Source: Candidatus Lumbricidiphila eiseniae
Lineage (GTDB): Bacteria; Actinomycetota; Actinomycetes; Actinomycetales; Microbacteriaceae
Length of the DNA: 64,000 nucleotides
NCBI GenBank assembly: GCA_002529645.1
Contig: NAEP01000044.1
Coordinates: 62,001 to 126,000, forward strand
Direction of reading: 5' to 3'
Shown here one piece after another: positions 18,237-28,008 of this stretch. Both the position numbers and the translations under genes were made by a program. The notes beneath the pieces are model-generated. The model worked only from the letters and a program-made list of their open reading frames with translations. It was not told the DNA's origin and did not search any database. Numbering within the stretch: position 1 is the stretch's first letter; every line of letters starts with the position of its first letter.

Positions 18237-18554
18237 ATGGGCGCACCGGAGGTTGCAGAGCTGAACTATGAACAGGCCCGCGACGAGCTCGCGCGGGTTA
18301 TTTCTGAGCTTGAGCAGGGAACGCCAACCCTGGAGCACTCCCTCGAACTGTGGGAGCGCGGTGAAGCATTGGCCCGGCGGTGTGAAGAGTGGTTGCTCGG
18401 AGCGCGTGAGCGACTCAACGCTGCTCGCTCCGGGGCGACCGTGTCCACGGCCACAGCCACGGGTGACGCGGCCACCGCCCACAATGCACCCACCGCCCAC
18501 AACAACGCAGTTGCCACCCACACGGCCACCATCGACGAGGTCGGCTCTGCGTAA
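18237..18554 (+). CDS. xseB: Exodeoxyribonuclease VII small subunit
   Basis: 105 aa. 'LNYEQARDELARVISELEQG...LEHSLELWERGEALARRCEEWL' is the classic XseB helical domain (residues ~8-60). A low-complexity Ala/Thr/His tail follows. I chose ATG 18237 as it leaves the normal short N-terminus; in-frame starts at 18207 and 18228 exist. The stop overlaps the next ATG (TAATG). Confidence 0.93.
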   Translation: MGAPEVAELNYEQARDELARVISELEQGTPTLEHSLELWERGEALARRCEEWLLGARERLNAARSGATVSTATATGDAATAHNAPTAHNNAVATHTATIDEVGSA

Positions 18555-19192
18555 TGGCTGATCGAGCATTCCGCGTCGTCGCCGAACTTGGCCGCCCGGA
18601 AACCCCGGAAGAAACCGCCGCGCGTCGGGCAGCTGACACTCTCAAGCACCGGCAGCGACAGACACTTCGTAACCTCATCCTCGCCCTCGGTGCGAGTCTG
18701 CTCATCGTTGTTCTGATCGTGCTCATCGTGCCACGGGGTGGGCAACCGTTCGCCCGCGATATCGATGTCGCGAGCGTCGCCGCGCAGGCCCAGGCAGCGA
18801 GCGACGTGCCCCTCGTTGCGCCCCCACTGTCAGCAGAATGGAGTGCCAACGCCGCTGAGCTCCGGCGTAACACCAATGCGGGCGTCACCGCCTGGTACGT
18901 CGGCTATATCACCCCGAGCGACGAGTACATCGGCTTTTACCAGGGTGCCCAGGCCACACCAACCTGGCTCGCCACCCTTGTTGCACAGACAACACCAAGC
19001 GACACCGCAACGATCAGCGATGTCACATGGAACGTGTATAACAATCGCAACTCCAGCCGTGACGTTGGCAACGCACGGTTCGCGCTTGCAACCACCCGCG
19101 GAACAACGACGTTCGTTCTCCTGGGCACAGCGACCGACCCTGAGTTCCAAGAAATTGCCACGGCCATTGGGCCAGCCATCCAGAAGCAATAG
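18554..19192 (+). CDS. DUF4245 family membrane-anchored protein
   Basis: 212 aa, function unknown. Cytoplasmic N-terminus (residues 1-35), one transmembrane helix (residues ~38-58, LILALGASLLIVVLIVLIV) and an extracytoplasmic domain with 'VTAWYVGYITPSDEYIGFYQG', typical of DUF4245. The location after xseB and before fumC is common in Microbacteriaceae. Start and xseB stop overlap by one base. Confidence 0.85.
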   Translation: MADRAFRVVAELGRPETPEETAARRAADTLKHRQRQTLRNLILALGASLLIVVLIVLIVPRGGQPFARDIDVASVAAQAQAASDVPLVAPPLSAEWSANAAELRRNTNAGVTAWYVGYITPSDEYIGFYQGAQATPTWLATLVAQTTPSDTATISDVTWNVYNNRNSSRDVGNARFALATTRGTTTFVLLGTATDPEFQEIATAIGPAIQKQ

Positions 19193-19269
19193 CAACACCA
19201 AAACAGCGGCACCAAGCCCCAGGCACCAAAACAATTGCCACACCAAGGAAGCGTGAAGGACCCCCACCC

Positions 19270-19926
19270 GTGAGCGAGCAACCACCGGCACGGTCCGACT
19301 CCCCCGCCGAAACCTGGCGTGAGTTGCGCCGAGGCAACGAACGTTTTGTGGCGGGCACCCCGCAGCATCCGCGCCAGGATGTCGAGCACCGCACCTCACT
19401 CGCTGTGCAACAACGACCGCTGGCCGCGATTTTTGGATGCAGCGACTCTCGCCTCTCCGCGGAGATAATCTTCGATGTTGGGCTCGGTGATGCGTTCGTC
19501 GTTCGCAACGCGGGTCAGGTCATCTCCGAGTCCGTGGTTGGTTCACTGGAATACGCGGTCGGCAGTCTCGGAGTCCCGCTTATTCTCGTGCTCGGACATG
19601 ACGAGTGCGGTGCCGTGCGCGCGGCAATCGACTCACAGGCGGCGGATGCGCCGCCGCTAGCGGCACACATTGCGACCCTTGTCGCAGGCATCCTGCCCGC
19701 TGTTCGTCGGGTTGCAGGCGGTGACCCCGCCGCTCCGCTCGACCCGAGCGATATCGACTCCGGGTATGTCGGTCGCGAACACCTACGCGACACCGTTGCC
19801 GAACTCGTCGAACAGTCAGAGATGATCAGCGACGCCATCGCAGCGGGTACGCTGGCTATCGTCGGAGCTAACTACCGCCTACTGGAAGGCCGTGTAGAAA
19901 CCGATGTTGTCGTGGGGGCAATTTGA
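19270..19926 (+). CDS. Beta-class carbonic anhydrase
   Basis: 218 aa. Interconverts CO2 and bicarbonate. Zinc ligands are visible in 'FGCSDSRL' (Cys, Asp-Arg dyad) and 'LGHDECGAV' (His, Cys); 'DAFVVRNAGQVI' is the conserved substrate-pocket loop. GTG start with an AAGGA about 12 bp upstream. Followed by fumC on the same strand. Confidence 0.94.
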   Translation: MSEQPPARSDSPAETWRELRRGNERFVAGTPQHPRQDVEHRTSLAVQQRPLAAIFGCSDSRLSAEIIFDVGLGDAFVVRNAGQVISESVVGSLEYAVGSLGVPLILVLGHDECGAVRAAIDSQAADAPPLAAHIATLVAGILPAVRRVAGGDPAAPLDPSDIDSGYVGREHLRDTVAELVEQSEMISDAIAAGTLAIVGANYRLLEGRVETDVVVGAI

Positions 19927-20047
19927 TGAAAACTGCGTGTGACCACCACAGCAGAACACCGGAGCCATCACAGCTCACCTGAACCCACCCGACTGCCAAC
20001 ACCACAACCACAACCACCAACACCAACACCATCGAAGGAACCAGTTC

Positions 20048-21457
20048 GTGACCACCACCCCCGAGTACCGGATCGAACACGACACCATGGGCGAGGTCCG
20101 CGTGCCCGCCACCGCACTGTACGGCGCTCAAACGCAGCGAGCCGTCGAGAACTTCCCCCTCTCCGGCTCGGTTCTTGAACCCCAGCAGATCCAGGCCCTT
20201 GCCCGCATCAAGCACGCGGCCGCACAGGCCAATGTTCAGCTGGGCGTGCTGGATGCCTCAATTGCAGACGCGATTACCGCCGCCGCCGAGGAGGTCATCG
20301 CGGGCAGCCACGGTTTTACCGAACATTTCCCGGTTGACGTGTACCAGACCGGATCCGGCACCAGCTCAAACATGAACATGAACGAGGTGCTCGCAACCCT
20401 CGCGACGACCAAGCTCGGCAGCCCGGTGCATCCCAATGACCACGTCAACTGCTCGCAATCCTCCAATGACGTCTTCCCGACTTCGGTGCACATTGCTGTG
20501 ACCGAAGCCCTGATCAACAACCTCGTGCCCTCGCTCGACCACCTCGCGGTGGCACTCGAGGCAAAAGCCGCCGCGTGGGCAGGCATCGTCAAGGCGGGTC
20601 GCACCCACCTGATGGACGCCACCCCGGTCACCCTCGGGCAAGAGTTCGGTGGCTACGCCCGTCAGGTGCGGCTCGGTATTGAACGCGTGCACTCGGCGCT
20701 GCCCCGGGTTGCCGAAGTTCCGCTCGGTGGCACTGCCGTCGGCACCGGCATAAACACGCCCGCGGGATTCCCGCAGCTGGTCATCACGCTGCTGCAACAG
20801 AGCACCGGGCTGCCCATCACCGAGGCCTTTGATCACTTCGAGGCGCAGGCCAACCGCGATGGGCTGGTGGATGCCTCGGGTGCCCTCCGCTCAATCGCAG
20901 TAAGCCTCACCAAAATCTGCAACGACCTGCGCTGGATGGGTTCCGGACCGAACACCGGCCTCTCCGAGATCCATATCCCCGATCTGCAGCCCGGTTCCTC
21001 GATCATGCCCGGCAAGGTCAACCCCGTCATCCCGGAGGCGGTACTCATGGTGTGTGCTCGGGTCATCGGCAATGATGCGACAATCGCATGGGGCGGGGCA
21101 TCCGGTGCCTTTGAGCTCAACGTCGCCATCCCGGTGATGGGCACCGCCCTGCTCGAGTCAATCCGTTTGCTCGCCAACGGATCACGAGCGCTCGCCGACA
21201 AGACGATTGACGGCCTGCAGGCCAACATCGAGCGGGCCACCGCGCTGGCCGGGATGTCTCCCGCCATCGTCACCCCCCTCAACAAGCTCATCGGCTACGA
21301 GGCCGCCGCGAAGATCGCAAAGCACTCCGTCGCGCAGGGCATCACCGTGCGCGACGCCGTCACTGATCTCGGTTACCTAGAGCGCGGCGAACTCACCGAA
21401 GCACAGCTTGACACCGCCCTCGATCTCATGTCGATGACCCGACCACCGCGTGCTTAA
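20048..21457 (+). CDS. fumC: Class II fumarate hydratase
   Basis: 469 aa. TCA-cycle conversion of fumarate to malate. Contains the superfamily signature '[15 protein letters not shown]', '[14 protein letters not shown]', '[17 protein letters not shown]' and '[21 protein letters not shown]'. GTG start preceded by GAAGGAA. It converges on the phoH gene with only 8 bp between the stop codons. Confidence 0.97.
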   Translation: MTTTPEYRIEHDTMGEVRVPATALYGAQTQRAVENFPLSGSVLEPQQIQALARIKHAAAQANVQLGVLDASIADAITAAAEEVIAGSHGFTEHFPVDVYQTGSGTSSNMNMNEVLATLATTKLGSPVHPNDHVNCSQSSNDVFPTSVHIAVTEALINNLVPSLDHLAVALEAKAAAWAGIVKAGRTHLMDATPVTLGQEFGGYARQVRLGIERVHSALPRVAEVPLGGTAVGTGINTPAGFPQLVITLLQQSTGLPITEAFDHFEAQANRDGLVDASGALRSIAVSLTKICNDLRWMGSGPNTGLSEIHIPDLQPGSSIMPGKVNPVIPEAVLMVCARVIGNDATIAWGGASGAFELNVAIPVMGTALLESIRLLANGSRALADKTIDGLQANIERATALAGMSPAIVTPLNKLIGYEAAAKIAKHSVAQGITVRDAVTDLGYLERGELTEAQLDTALDLMSMTRPPRA

Positions 21458-21465
21458 GCGGAAAC

Positions 21466-22845
21466 CTATCCGGCGTCCGGGCCATCCAGCATCTCGGACA
21501 CGAGCGCCGCGATTGCCGAGCGTTCCGACCGAGTGAGCGTAATGTGTGCGAACAAGGGATGCCCCTTCAGCGTCTCAATCACGCTCGCGATGCCGTCGTG
21601 GCGCCCCACCCGTAGGTTGTCGCGCTGCGCGACATCGTGAGTGAGCACAACCCGCGAGTTCTGCCCGATCCGAGAGAGGACGGTGAGCAGCACGTTTCGC
21701 TCCAGCGACTGTGCCTCGTCAACAATGACAAACGCATCGTGCAGCGAGCGTCCGCGAATGTGAGTGAGCGGTAACACCTCCAGGATGCCTCGCTCCACGA
21801 TTTCTTCGAGCACATTGTCTGATACGACCGAACCGAGTGTGTCAAAGACCGCCTGCCCCCACGGGTTCATCTTTTCACCCTGGTCGCCGGGGAGGTACCC
21901 AAGCTCCTGTCCGCCCACCGCGTAGAGCGGGCGGAACACCATGATCTTTCTGTGCTGCTGGCGTTCGAGCACCATTTCCAGCCCCGCACACAGCGCAAGC
22001 GCTGACTTTCCCGTGCCCGCCCGCCCGCCGAGCGAAAGAATTCCGACCTCGGGGTCGAGCAGTAGATCGATTGCAAGCCGCTGTTCGGCCGAGCGACCGT
22101 GCAGTCCAAAGACATCACGATCGCCCCGAACAAGCCGCACCTCGCGCTCCCCGACCACTCGCCCGAGCGCTGAGCCGCGCTCGGAGTGGATAACCAAACC
22201 GGTGTTCACAGGCATCCCCGCTACCTCGGATGTGGTCATCGATTCATGCTCGTAGAGCGCGGCCATGTCGTGCGCCCCGAGAGAAAGTTCGTCCATGCCG
22301 GTCCAACCGGAGTCAGTGGCAAGCTCGGCACGATACTCCTGTGCGCGGAGGCCGATTGAGGCGGCCTTCACCCGCATCGGTAGATCTTTGGACACAACGG
22401 TGACGGGCACACCATCGTTGGCGAGGTTCGCCGCGCAGGCAAGAATACGAGAGTCGTTGTCTCCGAGTTGCAACCCGCTCGGCAACACCGAGGGATTCGA
22501 GTGGTTGAGCTCAACCCGGAGCGAGCCACCCTCCCCCACCGCAATCGGGAAATCAAGTCGCTCATACTCCAGCCGCAGGTCATCGAGAATGCGCAGCGCC
22601 TGCCGCGCAAAATACCCGATTTCAGGATCGTGACGCTTCGACTCAAGCTCCGTGATGACCACCACCGGCAACACAATGGAATGTTCAGCAAACCGGAACA
22701 GTGCACGCGGGTCCGACAGCAGCACCGAGGTGTCCAACACGTACGTTCGCTCCGCCTGCGCTGCCGATGTGGGCGTGGATGTCGCGGGCTTCACACGCGC
22801 GCGACTCGCCGAGTGTTCGACCCTGGCAGTGTCGAGTGAGGTCAC
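21466..22845 (-). CDS. PIN-PhoH protein (PhoH2-type NTPase/RNase)
   Basis: 459 aa. Residues ~33-170 form a PIN nuclease domain ('[13 protein letters not shown]' first Asp, '[14 protein letters not shown]', '[12 protein letters not shown]'). Residues ~250-450 form the PhoH ATPase with Walker A '[12 protein letters not shown]', '[10 protein letters not shown]' and 'THDVAQRDN'. PhoH2 proteins unwind and cleave RNA in vitro and are linked to toxin-antitoxin modules, but no small antitoxin gene is evident upstream here. The GTG at 22845 is the first in-frame start and a slightly later one is possible. Confidence 0.9.
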   Translation of the reverse strand: MTSLDTARVEHSASRARVKPATSTPTSAAQAERTYVLDTSVLLSDPRALFRFAEHSIVLPVVVITELESKRHDPEIGYFARQALRILDDLRLEYERLDFPIAVGEGGSLRVELNHSNPSVLPSGLQLGDNDSRILACAANLANDGVPVTVVSKDLPMRVKAASIGLRAQEYRAELATDSGWTGMDELSLGAHDMAALYEHESMTTSEVAGMPVNTGLVIHSERGSALGRVVGEREVRLVRGDRDVFGLHGRSAEQRLAIDLLLDPEVGILSLGGRAGTGKSALALCAGLEMVLERQQHRKIMVFRPLYAVGGQELGYLPGDQGEKMNPWGQAVFDTLGSVVSDNVLEEIVERGILEVLPLTHIRGRSLHDAFVIVDEAQSLERNVLLTVLSRIGQNSRVVLTHDVAQRDNLRVGRHDGIASVIETLKGHPLFAHITLTRSERSAIAALVSEMLDGPDAG

Positions 22846-23031
22846 AATCGCTCCTACCTCCGAGCTTTACTCGGATCCCTGGTCGGCTAGCGATACCCTC
22901 CACCGAGCGGTCACGAGCCGACTCGACCAGGCGCGGTGCCTGACGATCTCGACGCTACGACCGCGCCCCAGAAATGCCTCCAGCGACACGCGACGAAGGG
23001 CATTGTTGTCATTAGATTCAGCCGGAGGGAA

Positions 23032-23093
23032 CCGGCTCGGCACCGGAGTGGACCCGCTTGGCACCAGAGGAGGCCCGCTTGATGCCAGGGTGG
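23032..23093. repeat. Degenerate ~20-bp triplicate repeat
   Basis: Three imperfect units of about 20 bp (CCGGCTCGGCACC, CCGCTTGGCACC, CCGCTTGATGCC cores) lie between phoH and uppS. There are no spacers. The remaining part of 22846-23138 holds nothing I can support. Confidence 0.5.
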
Positions 23094-23138
23094 GCGCATC
23101 CGATCCCCTCTGAAGTTCCCGGCTGCATTCTTATGCGC

Positions 23139-23924
23139 TCACCCACCGAATCGACGATGCCGGGTCGCATAATCACGCAGCGCACGCAAGAAATCGACAG
23201 GACGCAGATCCGGTCCGAGCGCCTCGACAAAGTAAAACTCACTGTACGCAGCCTGCCAGAGCATGAAGTCACTGAGCCGCTGTTCCCCTGACGTGCGAAT
23301 CACCAGATCCGGGTCGGGCTGACCTCCGGTATACAGGTGCTCGCCGATCAGTTCCGGGGTGAGCCGCTCGGAAAGTTCCTCCAGCCCGCGCCCTTCCGCG
23401 TGGTGCGCGGCGACGATCGAGCGCATCGCGTCGATGATCTCAGTTCTCCCGCCATACCCGACGGCGAGATTGACGTGCAAGCCCGTGTTCGCGTGAGTGC
23501 GCTCCGCGGCCTCGGTGAGCGCAACGACAAGACTCCCGGGAAGTCCCGCGCGCGATCCCACGTGCTGCACCCGCCATTCGCGAAAGTGAGACAACTGCTG
23601 GGCGAGGTCAGCAATGATGTCGACAAGCTCTCCCAGTTCGGGACCTGACCGATTGGTGAGGTTGTCACTGGAGAGCAGGTAGAGGGTAACCGTGCCAATC
23701 CCCAGATCATCGCACCATTCGAGAAACTCCTGCACCTTGATGGCACCGGCACGGTGCCCGTGCACGGCGGAGGCGTATCCGAGTTGCTTTGCCCAGCGGC
23801 GATTGCCGTCAATGATCATCGCCACGTGCTGCGGCAGGTCCGAAGCATCCAGTTCTCGTCGAAGTCGGCGTTCATAGAGGCGATACAGGATGCCACGACT
23901 GAAGTCCGGAAAGCTTCTTGTCAC
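23139..23924 (-). CDS. uppS: Isoprenyl (polyprenyl) diphosphate synthase, UppS family
   Basis: 261 aa cis-prenyltransferase making the lipid carrier for cell-wall synthesis. 'HVAMIIDGNRRWAKQLG' contains the catalytic Asp and substrate Arg; 'LYLLSSDNLTNR', 'AVGYGGRTEIIDAMR', 'PDPDLVIRTSGEQRLSDF' and 'WQAAYSEFYF' complete the pattern. GTG start at 23924. Upstream on the same strand lies a CRISPR-like repeat pair. Confidence 0.95.
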   Translation of the reverse strand: MTRSFPDFSRGILYRLYERRLRRELDASDLPQHVAMIIDGNRRWAKQLGYASAVHGHRAGAIKVQEFLEWCDDLGIGTVTLYLLSSDNLTNRSGPELGELVDIIADLAQQLSHFREWRVQHVGSRAGLPGSLVVALTEAAERTHANTGLHVNLAVGYGGRTEIIDAMRSIVAAHHAEGRGLEELSERLTPELIGEHLYTGGQPDPDLVIRTSGEQRLSDFMLWQAAYSEFYFVEALGPDLRPVDFLRALRDYATRHRRFGG

Positions 23925-23954
23925 TCCCTAACGCTAGCGGTTCATCGCCCCGAG

Positions 23955-24042
23955 CCCCGCCCTTGTAAAGCGGTGCGATTGCCGGCTCGGACGCCGTCAG
24001 GTACTGGGCGGCATCCCCGCCCCCGCGAAGCGGTGCGATTGC
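23955..24042. repeat. CRISPR-like two-repeat unit, locus 6
   Basis: 28-bp copies at 23955-23982 and 24015-24042, 60 bp apart, identical over the last 14 bp (AGCGGTGCGATTGC) and the first 8. The 32 bp between them is unrelated. The repeat has a CCGC...GCGG dyad. It lies in the divergent uppS/trhA region, so could affect either promoter. Confidence 0.65.
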
Positions 24043-24174
24043 GCGTGCACGATCGCAGAACGGGCACCCGGGCCGTCGCAATTCTGTGACATACCGCCAC
24101 GGCACCCGCTACGGATTCTCTCGCGCACCCACGATCACGAACTGTCGCGGGTGAAATGGGCCTACGCTGAGAGC

Positions 24175-24888
24175 ATGAGCGTCGGTGATAGCATCCCAAG
24201 CCTCCCGCTGCTCGACGAGTCCATTGCTATGCGGAACAACCGCGAACGCAAGCCGAGCTGGCGCGGCTGGATACACGCGGGCACCTTCCCCATCGCGGTG
24301 GCTGCCGGAATCATCCTCATTGTGTTGGCGCAGGGTGTTCCCGCTAAATGGGCATCGGCCGTGTTCCTGCTCACCTCTGCCCTGTTGTTTGGCACCTCTG
24401 CGCTGTATCACCGCGTCAACTGGTCGAACCGTGCGCGTAACATCCTCAAGCGCATTGACCACTCCAACATCTGCCTGCTCATTGCGGGCACCTATACTCC
24501 GCTCGCTGTCTGTGCCCTCCCGCCCCATAAGGGCATGTTGCTGCTCGTCCTGGTGTGGTCGAGCGCGATCATCGGGATCGGATTCCGGGTTTTCTGGGTC
24601 AACGCACCACGCTGGCTCTACGTCGCTATTTATATCCTCATGGGCTGGGCAGCGATCATGTTCGTCGTTGATCTTGTCAACGCTAACGTCGCCATGATGG
24701 TGCTCGTCCTTACCGGCGGACTGCTCTATACGGCGGGGGCGATCGTGTATGCACTCAAGCGCCCTAACCCGGTGCCCGGCACGTTCGGCTTCCACGAAAT
24801 CTTTCACAGTTGCACGGTGCTTGCCTTCCTGTGCCACTGGGTCGCGATGCTGCTTACTACCATCGCCCCCGTTTACAACCGGGGTTGA
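24175..24888 (+). CDS. trhA: Hemolysin III family (TrhA/PAQR-like) membrane protein
   Basis: 237 aa with seven hydrophobic segments. Family motifs: 'GTSALYHRVNW', 'RIDHSNICLLIAGTYTPLAV' and C-terminal 'GFHEIFHSCTVLAFLCHWVA', which supply the conserved Ser/His/Asp/His metal-site residues. Bacterial members affect membrane energetics; haemolysis itself is not well supported. ATG 24175 is preferred over the frame's first start at 24151 because the extra residues are not family-like. Confidence 0.9.
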   Translation: MSVGDSIPSLPLLDESIAMRNNRERKPSWRGWIHAGTFPIAVAAGIILIVLAQGVPAKWASAVFLLTSALLFGTSALYHRVNWSNRARNILKRIDHSNICLLIAGTYTPLAVCALPPHKGMLLLVLVWSSAIIGIGFRVFWVNAPRWLYVAIYILMGWAAIMFVVDLVNANVAMMVLVLTGGLLYTAGAIVYALKRPNPVPGTFGFHEIFHSCTVLAFLCHWVAMLLTTIAPVYNRG

Positions 24889-25169
24889 GCTACCGGTTAC
24901 CAGCTCGAAGACCTGAAAAGCCACTCCGGCACCCCGCAACATGTGTCAAACGCGACCGCTGCGGAGGCGATCATGAATATCCTGTGGCGACATCAGTGCC
25001 GACCCCGGAGGTGGGCCCCGACTAGACACGGCAGAAAATCCTGGATGACACGGTCGTGAAGACAACGCAGTCGTGACACCAAAATGAATCCTCTCGATAC
25101 TTGTGGGCTCTGATCTCACGGGTTCTACGAGATGATCGCGTGTTTATGGAACATTTTTATGAGACATTC

Positions 25170-25676
25170 TCATTTTTCTTGCGGATATACCTTGTGGTTG
25201 CGGTCGTACCAGAGAATGTAAAAAATGGTCCCATTTCGGTAACCCCAGACACGAACGGTATTTCCGTGACGGAGACGATAGAGTTCCTCCTGATCGCCAA
25301 GTCCAATTTGATCGAGCCGTTCTTGAGCTTCCTTGCAGATTACTGTGACCTTTTCAGAGTGGTGCAGTTGGCGGCTTTTGTTCTTAGAGTTGAAGCGAAG
25401 GTCTTTGACCTGTTTCCACGTACTTTCCTGAAGGCTTCCAAGCAGTTCAAGTAGGTCTTTGGCTTCCTTCGGTTCGATTTTCCAGTCCCAGCTGCCTGCG
25501 TATTCATAGTCGATGGTACTCGCCTCCCAACGGAAATTTTTGCTGTCAATTTCAGCCGGGACCACGTTCGGTGACGTTTTGATGGTGGACTCGGTGCTGC
25601 GAGAACGCCCTCGGGTATCATTCCATTTCTGGCGACCACCTGGCGACTCAGCCCTGGGGGGGACTTTTTCACTCAA
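25170..25676 (-). CDS. Putative toxin paired with a Panacea antitoxin
   Basis: 168 aa, no family recognised with confidence. The N-terminus is hydrophilic; the C-terminal ~70 residues end 'TVRVWGYRNGTIFYILWYDRNHKVYP', a pattern seen in small RelE/ParE-like or similar toxin folds. The likely start is TTG 25676, inside the end of the Panacea gene (8-bp overlap), so its translation depends on the antitoxin gene. Panacea proteins are established as antitoxins for many unrelated toxins encoded next to them; that this gene is the toxin is inferred from position and overlap. The 281 bp to trhA hold nothing I can support. Confidence 0.55.
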   Translation of the reverse strand: MSEKVPPRAESPGGRQKWNDTRGRSRSTESTIKTSPNVVPAEIDSKNFRWEASTIDYEYAGSWDWKIEPKEAKDLLELLGSLQESTWKQVKDLRFNSKNKSRQLHHSEKVTVICKEAQERLDQIGLGDQEELYRLRHGNTVRVWGYRNGTIFYILWYDRNHKVYPQEK

Positions 25677-26130
25677 GCCTGTTCGCTACCCGGAGCGCTG
25701 AGTCGAGTCCGCCGAAAAAGTCTTGCATGACATCGAGGTCAATAACGGCCTCAGAACTTTCTCCGTCTGGAATGCCACCGCGCGCACTGAGCCACGGGCG
25801 TTCCTCGTGTGTCATATCGCTCAGCTGCTGCCCGCTGAGGTCACCATAGCTGCCAAGCACCACATCAATTGTCTCCATCTCAGAGTCCGTCAGGCGACTG
25901 ATGTCACCATGAGGCCACGTGCTCACGCTGAATTGCCCGCGATGTTTCCTGTAGAGGTCGCAGACGACCGGTCCGTTGGCCCATGCCTGAATGGGGTCCT
26001 CGAAGAGGGGGTGTTCATCCCATGCCAGCGACCAGCCCTGTGTGTAGTAGCAGAGCTTTTGGAGTTTCATAGTGCTCATGGGACCGCGTTTTTCAAGGAT
26101 GTACGCGGCGACATCGTTGACATCCGCCAT
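25669..26130 (-). CDS. Panacea-domain antitoxin (SocA/GepA-like)
   Basis: 153 aa. 'DVAAYILEKRGPMSTMKLQKLCYYTQGWSLAW' and 'FEDPIQAWANGPVVCDLYRKHRG' are the signature of the Panacea (DUF4065, SocA-like) domain, which fills the whole protein. ATG 26130 is fixed by AAGGAGG seven bases upstream; the first frame start (26139) lies inside that ribosome-binding site. It is upstream of and overlaps the putative toxin gene. The pair sits between housekeeping genes, as expected of a mobile two-gene defence or addiction module. Confidence 0.88.
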   Translation of the reverse strand: MADVNDVAAYILEKRGPMSTMKLQKLCYYTQGWSLAWDEHPLFEDPIQAWANGPVVCDLYRKHRGQFSVSTWPHGDISRLTDSEMETIDVVLGSYGDLSGQQLSDMTHEERPWLSARGGIPDGESSEAVIDLDVMQDFFGGLDSALRVANRLE

Positions 26131-26333
26131 GCTACCCACCTCCTTGCGGTTCCAAATACCTGAGAATTATCCACAGACTATTCCGGCAAGTTTAGCAAAA
26201 TAATCTTGTGCGAATTCAGCATACCAAGCGGTTGGAAAACGCCTGCTGGCGACCACGCCTGGTTACCGGGTCACTCATCGGTGTGCTCCTCAGGTTCGTG
26301 CCCCGAGAGCCCGGAAGGCCCACGCAGAACAAG

Positions 26334-26624
26334 CTATGACCGATCAGCCGGGAAGGTGTCGAGCTCGACATCACGGTCGTTGGCTGCTACCAGCCGTTCA
26401 GGTGCGACGGCTCTGTCGGGCATCCCCGCTGCTTCCTCCGCAGCCAGTTGTTCCCGCACCTGTTCACGGTAACGGAGGCGGCGCACTCGATGTGTCATGT
26501 CAAGAACGAGCAGTACCACCGCCACCATCAGCACAAACGTCACGATGAATCCCCAGAATCCGGGCGTGACCGCGTTCGGATCGAACTCCGCGGGAAGCGG
26601 GGAGGGGGTGTCCAGGCGAAGCAT
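26334..26624 (-). CDS. Small single-span membrane protein
   Basis: 96 aa. One transmembrane helix (residues ~25-43, GFIVTFVLMVAVVLLVLDM) followed by a basic then acidic cytoplasmic tail with a short amphipathic helix (RRLRYREQVREQLAAEEAA). No function recognised. It is divergent from the DUF4307 gene, an arrangement common in Microbacteriaceae, which supports it being real. Confidence 0.7.
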   Translation of the reverse strand: MLRLDTPSPLPAEFDPNAVTPGFWGFIVTFVLMVAVVLLVLDMTHRVRRLRYREQVREQLAAEEAAGMPDRAVAPERLVAANDRDVELDTFPADRS

Positions 26625-26718
26625 CCGTACCTCCCGTGTGTATGACCGACGGTGTTCTCATCAGACCCACGGTCTAGACTGAACCCAGCCTAGACGAGTT
26701 ATTCGGTGAGGAGCGGCG

Positions 26719-27174
26719 GTGCCGAGAGCGAATGACGCAGAGTTCGAGGGTGGCACGCTCGATGCACCCACCGACACCGGTGCCCTTCTTGCGCAGCGCT
26801 ATGGCCGCACCCCGCACGCACGGGCACGCGATCGACTGCTTCTCATCCTCGGGGGGCTCGCGGTTGGGGTCATCGTTGTTGCCTGGGTATTCTGGGCAGG
26901 ACTCGACGGGCAGCGAGCCGCCGTCGAAGTCACCAACACCAGCTACACCATCAACGCAGCGGACCGCTCGATTGAGGTGAGGTGGAACCTGTCCGCGCCC
27001 CCCGGCAGCGCTACCTCGTGTATCGTGCAAGCGCTCAACGCCAACTTCACCATCGTGGGGTGGAAAGTGGTGGATATCCCCCCTTCTACCGCCCACATCC
27101 GCACCCTCACCAAACACATCCGACTGGCGCAACCTGCTGACACGGGTTTGGCCTACCGATGTTGGCTCACCTAA
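26719..27174 (+). CDS. DUF4307 membrane protein
   Basis: 151 aa. 'QRYGRTPHARARDRLLLILGGLAVGVIVVAWVFWAGLDG' gives the characteristic N-terminal Arg-rich segment and one transmembrane helix of DUF4307. The extracytoplasmic remainder resembles a small beta domain with a conserved Cys. GTG start. Lies upstream of greA on the same strand, its usual place. Confidence 0.88.
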   Translation: MPRANDAEFEGGTLDAPTDTGALLAQRYGRTPHARARDRLLLILGGLAVGVIVVAWVFWAGLDGQRAAVEVTNTSYTINAADRSIEVRWNLSAPPGSATSCIVQALNANFTIVGWKVVDIPPSTAHIRTLTKHIRLAQPADTGLAYRCWLT

Positions 27175-27203
27175 CATAGGTGTTTCGCCTCGAAGTTCCA
27201 AGG

Positions 27204-27292
27204 CCCCGCACCCGCGCCCCGGGGCGACCCCGCAAGATCTTGTAGATACCTCATCCAATCAACACCCCGCACCCGTACTCCGGGACGGCTCC
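27204..27292. repeat. CRISPR-like two-repeat unit, diverged, locus 7
   Basis: CCCCGCACCCG begins at 27204 and at 27265, 61 bp apart. Across 28 bp the copies agree at roughly 20 positions, so this would be an old or weak member of the family. It lies in the leader of greA. Confidence 0.35.
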
Positions 27293-27314
27293 CCTACATC
27301 GAAAGCGTGCACTC

Positions 27315-27806
27315 ATGGCTAACGACACGCCTACCACCTGGCTCACCCAGGACGCCTACGACCGACTCACCGCTGAGCTGGAACACCTGTCAACAGCCGG
27401 TCGGGAAAACATCGCAAAACGCATCGAAGCGGCGCGCGAAGAGGGCGACCTGAAGGAAAACGGCGGCTACCATGCCGCGAAAGATGAACAGGGCAAGCAA
27501 GAAGCACGGATCCGCCAGCTCACAGCGCTGCTTCGCACGGCGGAGGTGGGCGAAGCCCCGACATCCTCTGGCGTCGTCGAAGCGGGTACGGTCATTACCG
27601 CGATCATCGGTGGTGACCAGAGCACGTTCCTGATCGGTAACCGCGAAATCTCAGGCGATTCAGAACTGGCCGTCTACAGCGAAAGCAGCCCGATCGGTGC
27701 CGCAATCATCGGACTCAAGGTGGGCGAATCCACCGGCTACACCGCGCCTAACGGCCGCGAAATTGCGGTAAAAATTGTGGATGTCGCGACCTGGACAGGT
27801 CAGTAG
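27315..27806 (+). CDS. greA: Transcription elongation factor GreA
   Basis: 163 aa. Rescues backtracked RNA polymerase. Coiled-coil domain (residues 10-80) with 'AREEGDLKENGGYHAAKDEQG', including the acidic tip residues, and a C-terminal FKBP-like domain ('SPIGAAIIGLKVGESTGYTAPNG'). Length matches actinobacterial GreA. It converges on ilvA. Confidence 0.96.
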   Translation: MANDTPTTWLTQDAYDRLTAELEHLSTAGRENIAKRIEAAREEGDLKENGGYHAAKDEQGKQEARIRQLTALLRTAEVGEAPTSSGVVEAGTVITAIIGGDQSTFLIGNREISGDSELAVYSESSPIGAAIIGLKVGESTGYTAPNGREIAVKIVDVATWTGQ

Positions 27807-27899
27807 CGTTCCACCATGCACCGCCAGCGGCCCTACCGCACCGTGTGTTATCCCTGCCGAGGCTCCCACCCACAGATCTCGCGAGGGCGTGCGTCGAGG

Positions 27900-27987
27900 G
27901 TTGCCCCCGGTGCACCCGCAAGGCCTGGTTCGCTGGAACGACAACCTCAATAATCTCGAGTTGCCCCCGGTGCACCCGCAAGGCCTG
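27900..27987. repeat. CRISPR-like two-repeat unit, locus 8 (perfect repeats)
   Basis: Two identical 28-bp copies at 27900-27927 and 27960-27987 flank a 32-bp unrelated segment; flanking bases differ on both sides, so the repeat is exactly 28 bp. It contains the palindrome GGTGCACC. It lies between the convergent greA and ilvA genes. A 10-bp CCCACAGATC also recurs 121 bp apart at 27869 and 27990. Confidence 0.75.
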
Positions 27988-28008
27988 CGCCCACAGATCC
28001 CACGGGCT

